Source of the DNA: Brachionus koreanus
Lineage: Eukaryota; Rotifera; Eurotatoria; Ploima; Brachionidae
Reading direction: 5' to 3'
DNA: 64,000 nucleotides
NCBI GenBank assembly: GCA_016987375.1
Contig: PJRA01000508.1
Location: 1,975,261 to 2,039,260, forward strand
The stretch's first letter is position 1. Every line of letters starts with the position of its first letter. The translations under genes and the position numbers were made by a program. The notes under the pieces were generated by a model, which saw only the letters and a program-made list of their open reading frames with translations, was not told where the DNA came from and did not search any database. Positions 24,506 to 36,668 of this stretch are shown in pieces.

Positions 24506-27130
24506 ATGGAATCATCAAGAGAAAATTTGCACCATGAAGTATTATAATTTATTTTTTGAATAAACGCACTGATAATTTTAATAAAGCACGACAAATCGGC
24601 TAGTGGAATAAATTTTAACAGTTTATCTGAGAGCAAAGATCTAACAGCCTTAATTTGGGGAAATAGCATTAAGCAAGATATTTTTGAGCGATGGTCTCAG
24701 GGTTTGAAACTAATCTACCTTTTGAATTTTTTATTTTTGAATTTTTGCTAAAGGACTGATATTCAACAATAAAAAAGAGCCAACTGCCTTGTTACAATAT
24801 AGTGGCGGGCCTTGCGCTGTTATCACTGCAGTTCAAGCGTATCTTCTAAAAGAGCTCATTTTTTGTACCAAGTGTGGAGATAATTGGAGAAATACGGAAA
24901 GTAATCTCTATCAAAAGATATTTAAAATAAGTGCACAAGCTTTTTCTGTTTCTAGAGGACGAATTGAATAAGCATTTAACTGATAGCTTATTATCAATCT
25001 ACATAAATCTTTCTACAGAAAAAACAAAATACTTATTGTTTTATGAGCTGGAAGAAACAAATCAAGATCTTGAATTAAATAAAGAAAGTAAAAGTAATGT
25101 AACTGAGTCGTCTTCAAAACGAGCTAAATTGGATTACGATGCTTTTATTAGCAAAATAAAGTACTAAATATTTTTTTAATATTTTAAATTATTGATTTAT
25201 GATTTCATTTTATTTTATTGAAGAGTTTACAAATTTTCAACCTTGAATGAATTAAAAGAAAAACTTGCTGTTAAAATTGATAATTATAAATTAGATTACG
25301 GAGTTTTATGCATTTTGTACTCACTTATACTTACAAAAGTAATTTTTAAAGCAAAAATTTAAACTTTAATCATTAAAACGAAAAATCTAACAGTACTATT
25401 ACGATACGATGAATTTACCATATTAAAAATGGTATTTCAAGTAAAAAAATTATAATGAATATAAAAAAGGTAGATATTGTGTAATTATTGTAAAATTCAG
25501 CGAAAAAACAATTCAAAAAATTTTTCATTTTATTTTTTTGAAAAAATAAAAAAAATTTGTTTGGCTTTTTGACCAAAACTGTTGAACCATTTGGTAAAAA
25601 TTTGAAAAAATGAATTTTATTTTCTAATATTGAACATTTTTTTACAATTAATGGAAATTAAAATTTTAGCATTATTTAAAAATAAAATTTTAATTTCAAC
25701 CCTTTTTTGCTTTTAAGCTGTTTGCTTCCTTGTTCATTTGAAATCTTCTTTGAATGTGGATCCTTTCATCGTATCGTAGCAGCACTGTATTTACCTTTGA
25801 AAAATAAATTTTGAAAAACAAAAATCTTTGTTAAGATTATTAATTTTTCAGGCTTTAATATTTTTTTTAAATGATTCTTCTGGACCTCTTTTATTTATCT
25901 TAAAAATTCAATTCGATTATCGATTTTTTCCTGAAATTATAAAAAAGATTTCATCTTTAGATATTGTAAATTTTTTCCTAAAAAGGTTTTAAATTTTTTG
26001 GATTTGAATTTGCTGAAAATTTTTGAAAATTGAATTAAATTCTAATTTAGGGTTTAGATGAAATCGAAAGAGAACTCGAAGAAAGCGGAGAATCTTTGAT
26101 TGATCCCTTACATGGTCATGGATCTCAATGCTTAACAAATCTAATGCTTTGTGGAATTGCTACAAGCAATGTTTTTGATGGTGATAAATCGTTAGAGGGG
26201 CTAAGTAAAATATTAGTCAAAACTTATGAAATTTATAACTAATTTGTTCTCAATTAGGTCTAAAAGGAATACCGAATCAGTCTTCTATTGGATTTTTGAC
26301 TATTATGGAATATCTGAGGTATTGTGAAGTCGGCTGGAATCTAAAAAATCCCAAGTATCCTATTTGGATTTTAGCTTCTGAAACTCATCTAACTGTTTTT
26401 TTTTCCAAAGTAAACATACTTTAACTAAAACTTAAGTTAAAAAATTTTGTTTTTTTTTTTTTTTTAAATCAAAATTAATTTTTAGCCAATAAATTAACTT
26501 AATAATTATTTTATCAAAGGAGACCAGTTTGGTTCAGAAAAATGAAAGCAGTAGACAAACAGCAATTCAAAAATTTAAAAGTTTCGATCCTGATGGTAGT
26601 TTTTCAAATAGACTTTTATTTTAAACTAACTTAAAGCCAAAAAGATAATGGTTTTGTAAAATCTGAAGATCTGGAAGGGTTGATGGCATCTTTGGATCTT
26701 TTAACTGAAAAAGAATAGTAAGCTGTTCATTTTTTGTTATTTCATTTCATAATTTTTATTTATAAATTTAAGTGTTGATTGCGTTAAGCTACAACTTGAT
26801 GCTGAAAATTTAGGAATTATTACCCAAACAGCATTTTTGAATGAATTTTATCCAGAGTCAGAACAGCAAATAATTCCAACTGATTTCAGAGTTTATCATT
26901 ACAATGGTCTGGCCAGGTCAAATCAAGAAAATGAAGTAATTTTTCAATCATTGTTTTTAAAATTCAAAATTCAAGTTTATTAGGTACATTATTCTGAAGG
27001 GAAAGCTAAATTAATAGATTTTACAGATCAACCAGGTTTAGACTTAAATTCAATTAAGAGTTGTTTACAAACCAAATGGCCGACTATTGAAATCGATTGG
27101 ATAGAATCAAGAGTTCCCTCTCTCAATTAA
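24506..27130 (+). CDS. MINDY3: MINDY-3 (FAM188A) Lys48-polyubiquitin deubiquitinase
   Basis: A cysteine protease that trims Lys48-linked ubiquitin chains. Exons are 24506-24538, 24587-24701, 24754-24900, 24956-25160, 25224-25338, 26051-26204, 26258-26409, 26520-26595, 26645-26717, 26773-26935 and 26984-27130. The phases close to 459 aa, against about 445 in human. The catalytic block YSGGPCAVITAVQAYLLKE holds the nucleophilic Cys after GGP. Later come LIDPLHGHGSQCLTNLML, PIWILASETHLTVFF (with the His of the active site), an EF-hand-like SFDPDDNGFV, FRVYHYNGL and the C-terminal CLQTKWP.IEIDW..SR.PSLN. The intron at 25339-26050 (712 bp) holds a MITE. The 3' end is convergent with the nuclear receptor; the two stops are about 100 bp apart. 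Confidence 0.96.
25391..25787. mobile_element. MITE with 23-bp terminal inverted repeats, in a MINDY-3 intron
   Basis: About 397 bp. The left end CAGTACTATTACGATACGAT and the inverted right end CAGTGCTGCTACGATACGAT match at all but three positions, then both continue GAA. The interior is AT-rich and non-coding. I see no clear target-site duplication, and the superfamily is not assigned. Confidence 0.7.
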
Positions 27131-27233
27131 CTTTGAAAAACTTGTTTGATTAATTTTAATCCAAATTAAATGGATGCTTAAATTTTAAATTATTTTTTTT
27201 TTATTAAATTAAACAGCTGATAATAAAATTTAT

Positions 27234-30200
27234 TCAATAAACCTTTCCAAGGTCAAAAATTTCCCCAATTAAATTAGGAATTTTAAAATTATTCAAACAT
27301 TTTCTATAATTTTGCAATTTTTCGGAGTGCATAATTCCAATTACATTAATTTTTTTTAGAAAAATATCGATATTCTCGATTAAATTGTTGATTGCAACAT
27401 CGTTTTTATCATTTTCGGATGTTTTTAATTTGTTCGATATCTCAAATCTAAGAGCTTCAAAAAGATCATTTCTAATTTTGCTGGCAGTTGTGTAACTCTC
27501 CTCTTGGTTTAAACTTATGAATGGATCAGATGTTGAGGTGAAAATAATTCCACATAAAATTCCAATTTCGATGTCATTTAAATTCAGTTGATTGAAATAT
27601 TTTTTTGTATCTATCATTGAATTGACCAAATTTTCCTTTATTAATATTAAATTAATTTTAATATATTAAATTAATTTTAAACAAAAATACAAAATTATTA
27701 TTTCAACAAAAAGAAATTAATTATGTTATTTATTTAATTATTAAAATAAGTATATTTTTTTTTAGATAAAGCTTATTTAATAATGTGAAGTTTAATCATC
27801 AAGGGGTCAATTTTTAATTTTTTTTTTTGCTAAAATATTTTAAAATTAAAAATTGAAGACTTTAAAAAGTTATAATTTAATTGCAACTTAATTAAATCAA
27901 GCATTTAAAATTTTAATAGAAAATTTTACTTTGCCTCTTCTGTTCGAATATTTTAACTTATTATGAAGGGAAAAATACATCGATATACAGCTTATAGGTG
28001 AAAATTTGAATTATAAAACAAATTTGGTTCAAAGAGGTCTTAATTACCAAAATTTCTTAATTATGAAAAATCCTTTAATACTTTGACAGCTGATTTCAAT
28101 TGAAATTAAAAAAAAGCGATATTTTAAATTGAGAGTTACAAATTTTTAAACTATTAAGATTAATGTGTAAAATTTAGTACTATTTTTTTTTAATTGAACT
28201 AAAATATTCTAAAAAATTAGTCTTCATTACTTAATTCCTAGTTTCTTAAAAGTTTTTCCAATCGGGACGAATTTTACAATTTTAAACAATATTTTTAAAT
28301 TTTGAAAATTCTAAAAAAAATTATCTTTACTTGTGTGAATTTAGATATAAAAATTAATTTACTAATATTTTCTTATTAATTTTTCAAAGGAAGTAATAGG
28401 AAATAAATTCAGAAGTTAGTTTTTAAACGTATTGTGGTTAATATCAACTGATATTAGCTGTAATAAAACAAAATTATTTTTTAAATATAATTCTTTAAAA
28501 TAAATAATTAGCTACTAAAACATTTTTAGTTATGAGTGACTTTTTACAAAAATGTTAGTAAAAGAATAACTTAAAACATAAAAATACTCTTTCGAACTAT
28601 TTTTACGATAAATTTTCTATGCCAATAATAAAGATTATATTTTTAATGATATCGCTTTCTAAAATTTTTTCTAAATTTTTACTAATGTATTTTATTTTTT
28701 TAATTCAGGTATGAAAAAGGAAAAACTCAAATGTGAATTTGAAATATTTTGAAAATAGATTTGAAAAAATATAAAGATCATTTAAGGGTTGGGATCTTTA
28801 CGAATGAACACTTTTTATTGAAAACATCAATCCAATATCTTTCGAGAAAAAATTTCTAAAATTTCCAAAACTTACTTAAGAAAAGAATAGCAACAAATTT
28901 ATTCGATAGAGATCACCAAATGGCTTATTGAAGTTAATGATCAAAATTAAATGATAATCCCACTAAATTATTTATTTTTTAATTTTTAAGATTTTTTTTT
29001 TAATTAAAAAAATTAATGCAGAGACATTTTTTCATGTGTATCAATCATACACAAGTGTTGGGCATAATTCTGCAAAAAAATATTAAGTTTAACATTGAAT
29101 TTTTACATGGAAAATATGCTTCTGCAATATATTTTTGACCACGATCATTTTAATTCGATCTTAAACTTCAATATGTATCGACAAATCAGCAAAATTTAGA
29201 AATGGATCTTAAAAGGCCATCGGTTCATCTTAGTTATATTAATAAAACTTAACATTTCTTTTTCTTAAACAACTGTTAACTTCCAATAATAATTTTCTCA
29301 GATTATCAAATAAGAGGGAAGAATTTTTTTTAAATAAAAAATTAAAAATTACATCAAAAATTACTGATAATTGATCTTCAGTGATACTATGACCAGATTC
29401 GAAAGTTAAGCACATCTTTTTCATAGATTCTTCTTCAGAAAACAAATTTACAATTCTTAAGAACCAAACTTTGAAAAATTGACTTTGGATCATCAAAATT
29501 TGATCATTTTGTCCTATTTGATCGAATCCAGGTATTTGTTTAGCAAATTCAACTATTTTAAATGCGTCCTGATTCAATAGCACATTGAAACACCGCCACA
29601 ATTCTTCTCTAGTAACATCCATAACATCTTTTTCGTTTCTAAATTTGTTCCTATCAACCACTTGAATATTTATTAGCTTTCTGTTGGCTAAATATGAATT
29701 TTTCTCTCTATTGATTTTGGTATATGGACACAAGTTTTGATGAGACTGGGCTACTGAAAGTATTCGGTCGCATATAGCCAGTTGTTTGACCGCCGTATCA
29801 ATTATTTTGTGAGTAGAATTAGTTATTTTGTTTGCTTCGTCTACACTTTGAATATTGTTTTCTTTTTTATGTTCTTTGTCATTTTTTTCAGTCTCATTAG
29901 TTGCATTAGAATCAGCGTTGTTGCTAAAGCGAACACATTCGCGAGACATACCCATTTCTAGACATTTTTTAAAGCGACAATGCTGGCAACGATTACGATT
30001 TAGCAAAACTATGACACAATTTCCCTCTTTCATGCATTTATACTGCATTTTTTTTTGTATACTACGTCTAAAAAAACCCTTACAGCCTTCGCATGATGCA
30101 ACGCCATAATGATAGCCTGATGCTCTATCACCACAAATTTTACAAAGTCCGACTGAACCCTGAGCCGAATCGGATCTTCCATCACCCTTTGATTTTTGGT

Positions 30201-30534
30201 CCAATTTTCCTTTCTTTGCTCGATCACCTTTTTTTTTTGCTTTATCTTGGAGACTTGATGTTTCGGCAGGACTCTCGACTGACATGAACTGGTTTGTATA
30301 CTCATTTATTTGAGATTGATTTGGAGCAATTAGAATTTGTGTGTTTGTTGTTTTCGGAAGAAGATATTTGTATTGGGTTTTTTCCTCTTTTGCTTCTTCG
30401 CCAATCAGGTCAAGAATATTCAAGTCTATTTCATTTTGATTAATAGCGTCAAAGCTGTGCTCTATTTGAGACATTTGCATCATCGGTTCAGCATTTTTGT
30501 ACACATGAATTAAATTCGAATTAAAATCGTTCAT
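27234..30534 (-). CDS. Nuclear hormone receptor (NR1-like), two exons
   Basis: A ligand-regulated or orphan transcription factor of the nucleus. Exon 1 is complement(29365..30534) and exon 2 complement(27234..27635); phase 0 gives 523 aa. The DNA-binding domain starts at Cys131 ([20 protein letters not shown]), has the P-box [11 protein letters not shown] and the second finger with [21 protein letters not shown], as in NR1 receptors such as E75 and Rev-erb. The ligand-binding domain runs from [12 protein letters not shown] over [11 protein letters not shown] into exon 2 ([16 protein letters not shown]) and ends with a possible AF-2 helix, [11 protein letters not shown]. The linker is long and charged. 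If the donor at 29364 is not used, exon 1 reads through to a stop at 29239 and gives a 431-aa form lacking most of the LBD. Its subfamily is uncertain. Confidence 0.88.
28786..29350. repeat. Dispersed repeat, copy 1 (nuclear receptor intron)
   Basis: Two blocks, about 28786-28945 and 29209-29350, are near-identical to 34806-34965 and 34964-35110. In the second copy the blocks abut, without the about 260-bp separator. The 29239-29350 part encodes the read-through tail of receptor exon 1. Confidence 0.75.
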
Positions 30535-31453
30535 TTTGCTTTGGCCTTTCTAATAGATAAATTGCATTCGATTTTCAAATGATTATATGGATTATTCGTA
30601 GAAAATTCTTTCTACAAAAATATTTAATTCATTCAATCAAGCTTAAGTTTAGTTATTATCTTCTATGGAATAAATTACAGCAATCAGATAATTTATGATC
30701 TTTCTATTCATATTTTAATAAAAAAGTACGTGCATATTTATGTTTTTGGCATAAAATTTTGTATCTTGAGTAATTAATGTGCTGACGAATGTCTTAAATT
30801 GCAAATAATTCTATTAGCCTTAAAAAATTACTTTTTAGATAGCTTTTTTTATCATAGATTATTTAATTAAAAGAAAATAGATTTTGAGCAGAGTAAATAG
30901 GCATCATATTTGATTGTTCCATTTCAAGTCGATTTAGCGAATTCAAAAAATTATTATTAGACTATTAGTAGCATATTTTTAAATTATATTTATGTACAAT
31001 TTGCCAGTATAATTAAAGTATAAAAAAATTTATAATTTTAAGCGTTATTTAGTTCTTCAAATAATTAATATCTGATTTTAGAGAGATAAATTTGATTTAT
31101 GAAAACTATTCAAATCATTGTAGTAATCTGAATGGAAAACTAAGTGAAATATTCGTTTTAACTTGATCACCTAGAGTAATTTATTAAAATAAATTGTGAA
31201 AAAAAACTGCTACAAAAAGGAGAATATAGATAATTCAAAGACGCAAAATAACTAATTTTCATATACCAGAAACATAATATAGAAATGGAGCTTTCAAGCA
31301 TGATCTACCTTATGATCAAAACTTTTAAATATTTCGAATTCAAAAGGGATCTTTTATTAAGTCGAATTTAAAACTTTATCTTGTTTTGTACCTACAATAA
31401 GCACCGAAAGAAAAGATTTTTAAGTAAGCAACTTCCTAACTATCTTTTTCACA
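30535..31453. other. Intergenic, upstream of the nuclear receptor
   Basis: About 920 bp of AT-rich sequence, likely to hold the receptor promoter. A CTATTAG lies shortly before its ATG and could be a splice acceptor. No other element was seen. Confidence 0.35.
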
Positions 31454-31930
31454 TACAGCGGTTCTAATAAAAACGAAACGGTCCCAAATAAAAACGAAGC
31501 GATTCGCCGACCATTTGGCGAACCGTCCGACCTCTTGGTCCGACCAAACCAGCCGAGCGAACCAGCCGATCCAACCGACCGAACCGGCCGATCCAAACAA
31601 CTTAAAAAATCTATAAAAAATTTAATTTTAAAATAAACAAACAAGTTGTATATTTATGTTAAAATTTTAAATATAAAATATATTTCGAAACAAAATTTAA
31701 TTTTTTATAGATTTTTTAAGTTGTTTGGATCGGCCGGTTCGGTCGGTTGGATCGGACATTTGGATCGGCCGGTTCGGTTGGTTGGATCGGCTGATTCGGT
31801 CGGTTGGATCGCACAGTATGGACGTCTTGGACGGCTGGTTTGGTCGGACGAAGAGGTCAGACGGTTCGCCAAATGGTCGGCAAATCGCCAGCTGGCCTGG
31901 GACCGTTTCGTTTTCATTAGAACCGCTGTA
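31454..31930. mobile_element. hAT-like foldback element with long GC-rich inverted arms
   Basis: Two arms of about 190-240 bp are inverted copies around an AT-rich spacer of about 60 bp. The ends read TACAGCGGTTCTAAT and its inverse, similar to hAT terminal repeats (CAG.GGTTCT). The right arm carries three or four tandem units of about 22 bp (TTGGATCGGCCGGTTCGGTC). The arms are far more GC-rich than the surroundings. It has no transposase, and no flanking target duplication is evident. Reading frames inside follow from the repeat and are not genes. Confidence 0.8.
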
Positions 31931-32030
31931 CTGCAACTTTAATTTTATAAAAAGAAAAAAAACGCTAAAATTTAATTTCATTTCAAATCAATTGATAATT
32001 TAAAAAAAAATATTTTAAAAATATATTTAA

Positions 32031-34014
32031 ATGACTAATAGCAATGAAAATACGCATGTAATTGGCCAATATGAAGAGAATGAGAAGAAAATTTTTTCTG
32101 TAATCATGACTAATGATATTTTTCTAAATGATGATTACGAACAAATATTGATTGAACAATCGTACCAATTTAGATTGAAAAAGAAGAAAGGCTACGTCAT
32201 AAGTTTAGGAATAGTTAGTACAAAAGCTATAAAAATTTATGCGATAAAAACCTAAATAAGATAAGCACTTATAATAAGTACAGTCCTCAAAAAAAAACAA
32301 AAAATAGCAATTCTTAGAGCTCTATTAGTGTAAAAAATAAATGTCATAATGTAAAAATGATGAAAAATGTTGGCTGACTGGTGGCTTAACCACGAGTCAG
32401 TCGTTTTTATAAAAATTAGAAAAGAAAAACGAATATGAAAGGATCCTTTCATATAAGATTGATTGGAAATATTATTACTGAAACTAGTCAGTGGTCGACT
32501 AGAAATGGAAAATTAATGATATCAGAATTTAGGGAAGAAATTTATGCAGTATTTGGTAACTTAATTAATTTTTCAATTCAATTTATAATAAGGAAAAAGA
32601 TTTTATAAGCTCAAAACGTGAGGATTTTAGTTGAGGATCATGTAAAGCATTAATCAGACAAATATGTAATGAGAGTAGAAGAGATGAAAAAAAAAACACC
32701 ACATCAAACTCAAGACACGTATTTGATCAACACTTTAACGAAACTTCAAATTCTGAAGAACTATGTCTAAGTTCAAGTGACACATGTTAACAAGTTGAGT
32801 AGGAAGACTCTTTGCATTGTGAAATTTTATCTAGATTTATAATTTAAGAAAAATTAATTTTCGGATGTATTTAAAATTTAATCAATTGTTTTTAATTTTT
32901 ATTCGATTATATTGTTTTTGTTTATCATTTTTTTCCTAACAAAATTTGCTAAAATTAATTTTAAACAGTTTTTCATAAGTTTTACGAGAATATTTATATA
33001 AATAATTGTAAAAAATTTGAATTTTTATGTACAAATTGTAATAAATTAAATAAATTTAAAAAAACGAAATAAATTTTTTAATTCTCTTATTTTGTCGTAT
33101 CTCAATATTTATTAAAAAGAAAAAAATCAAAATATTAACAATGGAAAAAAATCATCTATGTTTTTCGATGAAATATACTAAATTTCATCGTATAAATGCG
33201 ATGAAATTGTTCCTTACTTATTAATGACTCACCTATCAAATTTCATCGATTAATCATCGATTTTTTTGTGACTGGGGAAACTTATAGAAAGAGATGAATA
33301 TATAATTGAATTAAAGCAAAAAATAAACCAAAACCACCAAGGAATCTTTATGTATAAAAACTTGTTTAATCGAATCAAAATAATGATAGAACAGTAAAAA
33401 ATTGGAACATCAATATTTTGATACACTGATGATATACTGGTGTTTGGGCAAAAAGTACCGGATCAAAAATGGACCTAATCAATCAAGCACTTAGAGCTGA
33501 GGTAAGAGTAAATTAATTAAATCGTATTTTTTACTTAAATTAATTTTTTAAGATTTTCTGCTTGATCAAAACATAGGATTCAATAAATCAATGTATAAGT
33601 TGGTTTTAGGCATTTGCTCGGAATGCAATAGTGAAACAGAAAAAAAAAAATTGTATATTTACAATTTGTATTAATTTTCTATTAATTAATTGTATTTTAA
33701 TAAATATTTTTTTTACTAAAAACATTTTTTTTCCTCTAAATAGAAAAAAATTAGGTTTATTATCAAATATTTTCAGTCTACTACGAAAAATTTTCGAAAA
33801 TTCTGTCCATCTTTGGTGTTTATTTTTCGAAAATTAATTTCGATTTTTCTATTTTTTTTTGTTAATTAATTGTAGGCTTTAATTGATGATGATCATAGGC
33901 AACTTTCTTTAAATGTTGAGTGTCTATTCACTAACGGACTGCCCTTTTCTAAAAATACCGATCTACATTTTCCAGTCCATTTAAGTTTTATTTTAATCAC
34001 AGTTGTTCAAATGT
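32031..34014 (+). mobile_element. Degenerate transposon-like coding relics
   Basis: Several plus-strand coding fragments broken by stops. 32031-32255 encodes MTNSNENTHVIGQYEENEKK and onward to LIEQSYQFRLKKKKGYVIS, faintly like a FLYWCH-type finger start. At 33410-33460 a frame reads YTDDILVFGQK after a stop, resembling the YxDD box of a reverse transcriptase. After an acceptor-like TGTAG, 33876-34014 reads ECLFTNGLPFSKNTDLHF, like the DGLPLFKSSN box of invertebrate transposon-associated proteins. Each match is short. They may belong to more than one element. Confidence 0.35.
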
Positions 34015-34805
34015 CAGGCAAGTCATTAAACCACAGATCTCATTAATAACTCATTTTAGATCTTTACTCATTTCTAATCATTTTTAATCCAAAATAGATT
34101 ACATGAAGAACAATTAGATTGATGTGAAATCTCATTAGAAAAATTTATTAAATTTCGTATGAAAATTTGATGCTTTTAATTTATTCTCTAATTACTTTTT
34201 TCATTTTTTCTAATTTGGATGTAAAAAAAAAAACTTAAAATTACAGAATAACTGTTAAAGTTTGGGACTGGCCATCAAAAAAAAACTAACTGCAGAAAAT
34301 TAAAGTGAAATTTAAGTATCTTAAAAAAATTTTAGGCTCTGAAATTATGTTCTTTCTTTATCTTGGTTTTGTCCTGAAGTTAAATTATAAATTTTTTTCT
34401 TTCCATTGAGTTTTCAATGAAGAGAAATTATGTAAAATTATATAGCTTTATAATGAGAGTGGCTATAATTTTATGTTTAGTGACAAAATTTGAGTAAAAA
34501 ATGCTTTTTGTTTTAAAGACTTATTTAAAATCTATATTTATTTAGAATTTTTTTTAAAAATTGGTACAACTAAATTAATTGACAGTTAAAATAAATTAAT
34601 TATTGAAAAAATAATTTAAAAGAAATCTAAAAAATTTCATTATAAAATTCTAAATGACAATAATGAAAAAGAAATCAAATTGAAAAACCATCTGTTCTAA
34701 GCTTAACTTGTTTTTAAGCTTTAAAAATACTGATAATTTTTAAATAAAAACTTAATAAAAACATCTAGATAACAGTCAACTTAGTTTTTATGTTAAATAG
34801 ATTTA

Positions 34806-35110
34806 AATGTTGGGGTCTTTAACGACTGAACATTTTTTTGAAAAAAATCAATCAAATATCTTTCGAGGAAAATATTCTAAAATTTCCAAAACTTACTTAA
34901 GAAAAGAATAGCAACAGGTTTATTCGATAGAGATCAACAAATGGCATATTGAAATTAATAATCTCAAAAAGCCATCGGTTCATCTTAGTTATATTAATAA
35001 AACTTAACATTTCTTTTTCTTAAACAACTGTTAACTTCCAATAATAATTTTTTCATATTATCAAATTAGGGGGAACAATTTTTTTTAAATAAAAAATTCA
35101 AAATTACTAA
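34806..35110. repeat. Dispersed repeat, copy 2
   Basis: About 300 bp, near-identical to two blocks of the nuclear receptor intron and exon-1 read-through region (28786-28945 and 29209-29350), in the same orientation about 6 kb away. The joined order lacks the separator found in copy 1. Confidence 0.75.
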
Positions 35111-36005
35111 TGACAATAAATCAAATTGAAAAACCATCTATTTTAAATGTTTTAAATTTTTAAATGATGTTAAATAGATATTAGGTTTAAACCGGTCAAT
35201 AATCCAAAGAATATTAAATGAATTTGAGTGAAGAGAATATTAAGAAAATTAGGTGAAGAGAATTAAATTTTAGTTTAAATAATTTACAAAAATTAGCCAA
35301 AGGATGAATTTTATATTGAACAATCCTGTAATAGTTTGTTATTATTATTACTAAATAAATATTTTTAGTCAATTAATTGACTAATATTTGTTTTTTACTG
35401 AATCGAGTTATATAAAAAAGGTGAAATACATATTTTTTACTTTAAAAATTACAAAGCAAATTTTTTTTATCAGATGGATATGAGGAAAAATAAAATAAAA
35501 GTATATAATTAATTTATTGAATTAAATTTTATATAATAAAAAATTTTTGATAATTTATTAATTTTAAAAAGTCTTATAGATTAAATATACTAGAATGAAT
35601 TTTAAAACATAATTTAATCATATTCTAAATATACAATACAAAGGACAAAGAAAAATTTTTGATCAATTTTCAATGAACTCTTTTTTGTCAAAAATATTAA
35701 ATGCGAAATTACGTTGCATTTCAATTTACAGTCTTTTAACTGTTAAAAATTTAAATTTATAACTAAATTTTTAACTTTAAAAAATTGCACTTTTGAAATG
35801 CAATTAAAATGCGCATTTGAAGTTTTTTTACAAAAAAGAGTAAATTGAAAAGTAGCCAAAAATTGTTATTTGCCGTACAAAACTTAAATAAGTTGACAGC
35901 TTTTGGAGCATCGCTTAAGAAAATATTTGTGTTTTTAATTTGATTTTATTTAATGCTCAAAAAACTATCAAATTATTTGAATGTGTATGTATATTTAAAA
36001 ATATC
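35111..36005. other. Intergenic, AT-rich
   Basis: No gene, RNA or clear repeat recognised. Confidence 0.35.
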
Positions 36006-36092
36006 AGCGTTGGGCAACCAACGCCAGTGACTTCCACTCAAACTGCAAAAAATCATTTTTGCAGCATAGTGACGGCCACTGAGGGTACCTAA
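36006..36092. repeat. Short inverted-repeat element downstream of ferritin
   Basis: It contains a perfect hairpin, CTGCAAAAA / TTTTTGCAG around ATCA, near 36044-36066. It sits inside imperfect outer inverted repeats (GTTGGGCAACC..GCCAGTG and CACTGAGGGTACCTAAC). It begins about 40 bp past the ferritin stop on the minus strand, so it is probably in or near the 3' UTR. A similar sequence starts near 58744. Confidence 0.5.
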
Positions 36093-36133
36093 CACTTAAA
36101 ATTATATTTTAAAATTCACAGTATTGATACAGT

Positions 36134-36655
36134 TTAACTGCTAAGATCTTTATCAAAAAGATACTCTCCAAGACCTTCAGATCCGGCTCGTTTCAACCTA
36201 GTAATTAGATCTCCAAGCTTCTTGATTGATTCGACTTGTTCATCGAGGAATTCTTCTTCTAGAAAATCAGTCAAATGGGGATCATTTCTTTGTGAAGCAA
36301 GAGCATGTAACTTCAATAAAGAATCATTCACTTTTTTCTCAAGTTCCAGAGCGTCTGTCAGAGACTCTAAGCCGTTTGCCCATTGATTTTTTTCTGGACT
36401 TTTAACATTCATTAATACCACACGGCCACCTCTTTTATTTTGATATTTCATAAATTTTTCTGCATGTTCTCTTTCTTCGTCTGAATTTTCTTTGAAAAAT
36501 TTGTGAAAACCAGGCAAAGCTACGTCATCTCTATTGAAATAGAAAGACATCGATTGATAAATGTAGCTTGCTGTTAGCTCTAAATTAATTTGATCATTTA
36601 GGGCTTTCTCGCAATCTTCATGAAAGTTTTGTTTAATTCGACTAACTTGGGCCAT
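36134..36655 (-). CDS. Ferritin heavy-chain-like subunit
   Basis: A 173-aa iron-storage subunit that oxidises and stores iron in a 24-mer. There is no intron in the coding region and no signal peptide, so a cytosolic form is likely. All ferroxidase-centre residues are present: Glu26, Tyr33, Glu60, Glu61, His64, Glu106 and Gln140, corresponding to human H-chain Glu27, Tyr34, Glu61, Glu62, His65, Glu107 and Gln141. The signatures [20 protein letters not shown] and the C-terminal [12 protein letters not shown] fit the family. The start at 36655 follows a 5' leader carrying an IRE, which implies translational control by iron-regulatory protein. Confidence 0.98.
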   Translation of the reverse strand: MAQVSRIKQNFHEDCEKALNDQINLELTASYIYQSMSFYFNRDDVALPGFHKFFKENSDEEREHAEKFMKYQNKRGGRVVLMNVKSPEKNQWANGLESLTDALELEKKVNDSLLKLHALASQRNDPHLTDFLEEEFLDEQVESIKKLGDLITRLKRAGSEGLGEYLFDKDLSS

Positions 36656-36668
36656 TTTAGGAATTATT

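Noticed and set aside
31420..32003. Several overlapping open frames with VGSVGWIG/DRPVRSVG-like repeats
   Set aside because: They follow from the GC-rich foldback arms and appear in several frames on both strands; no gene is implied.
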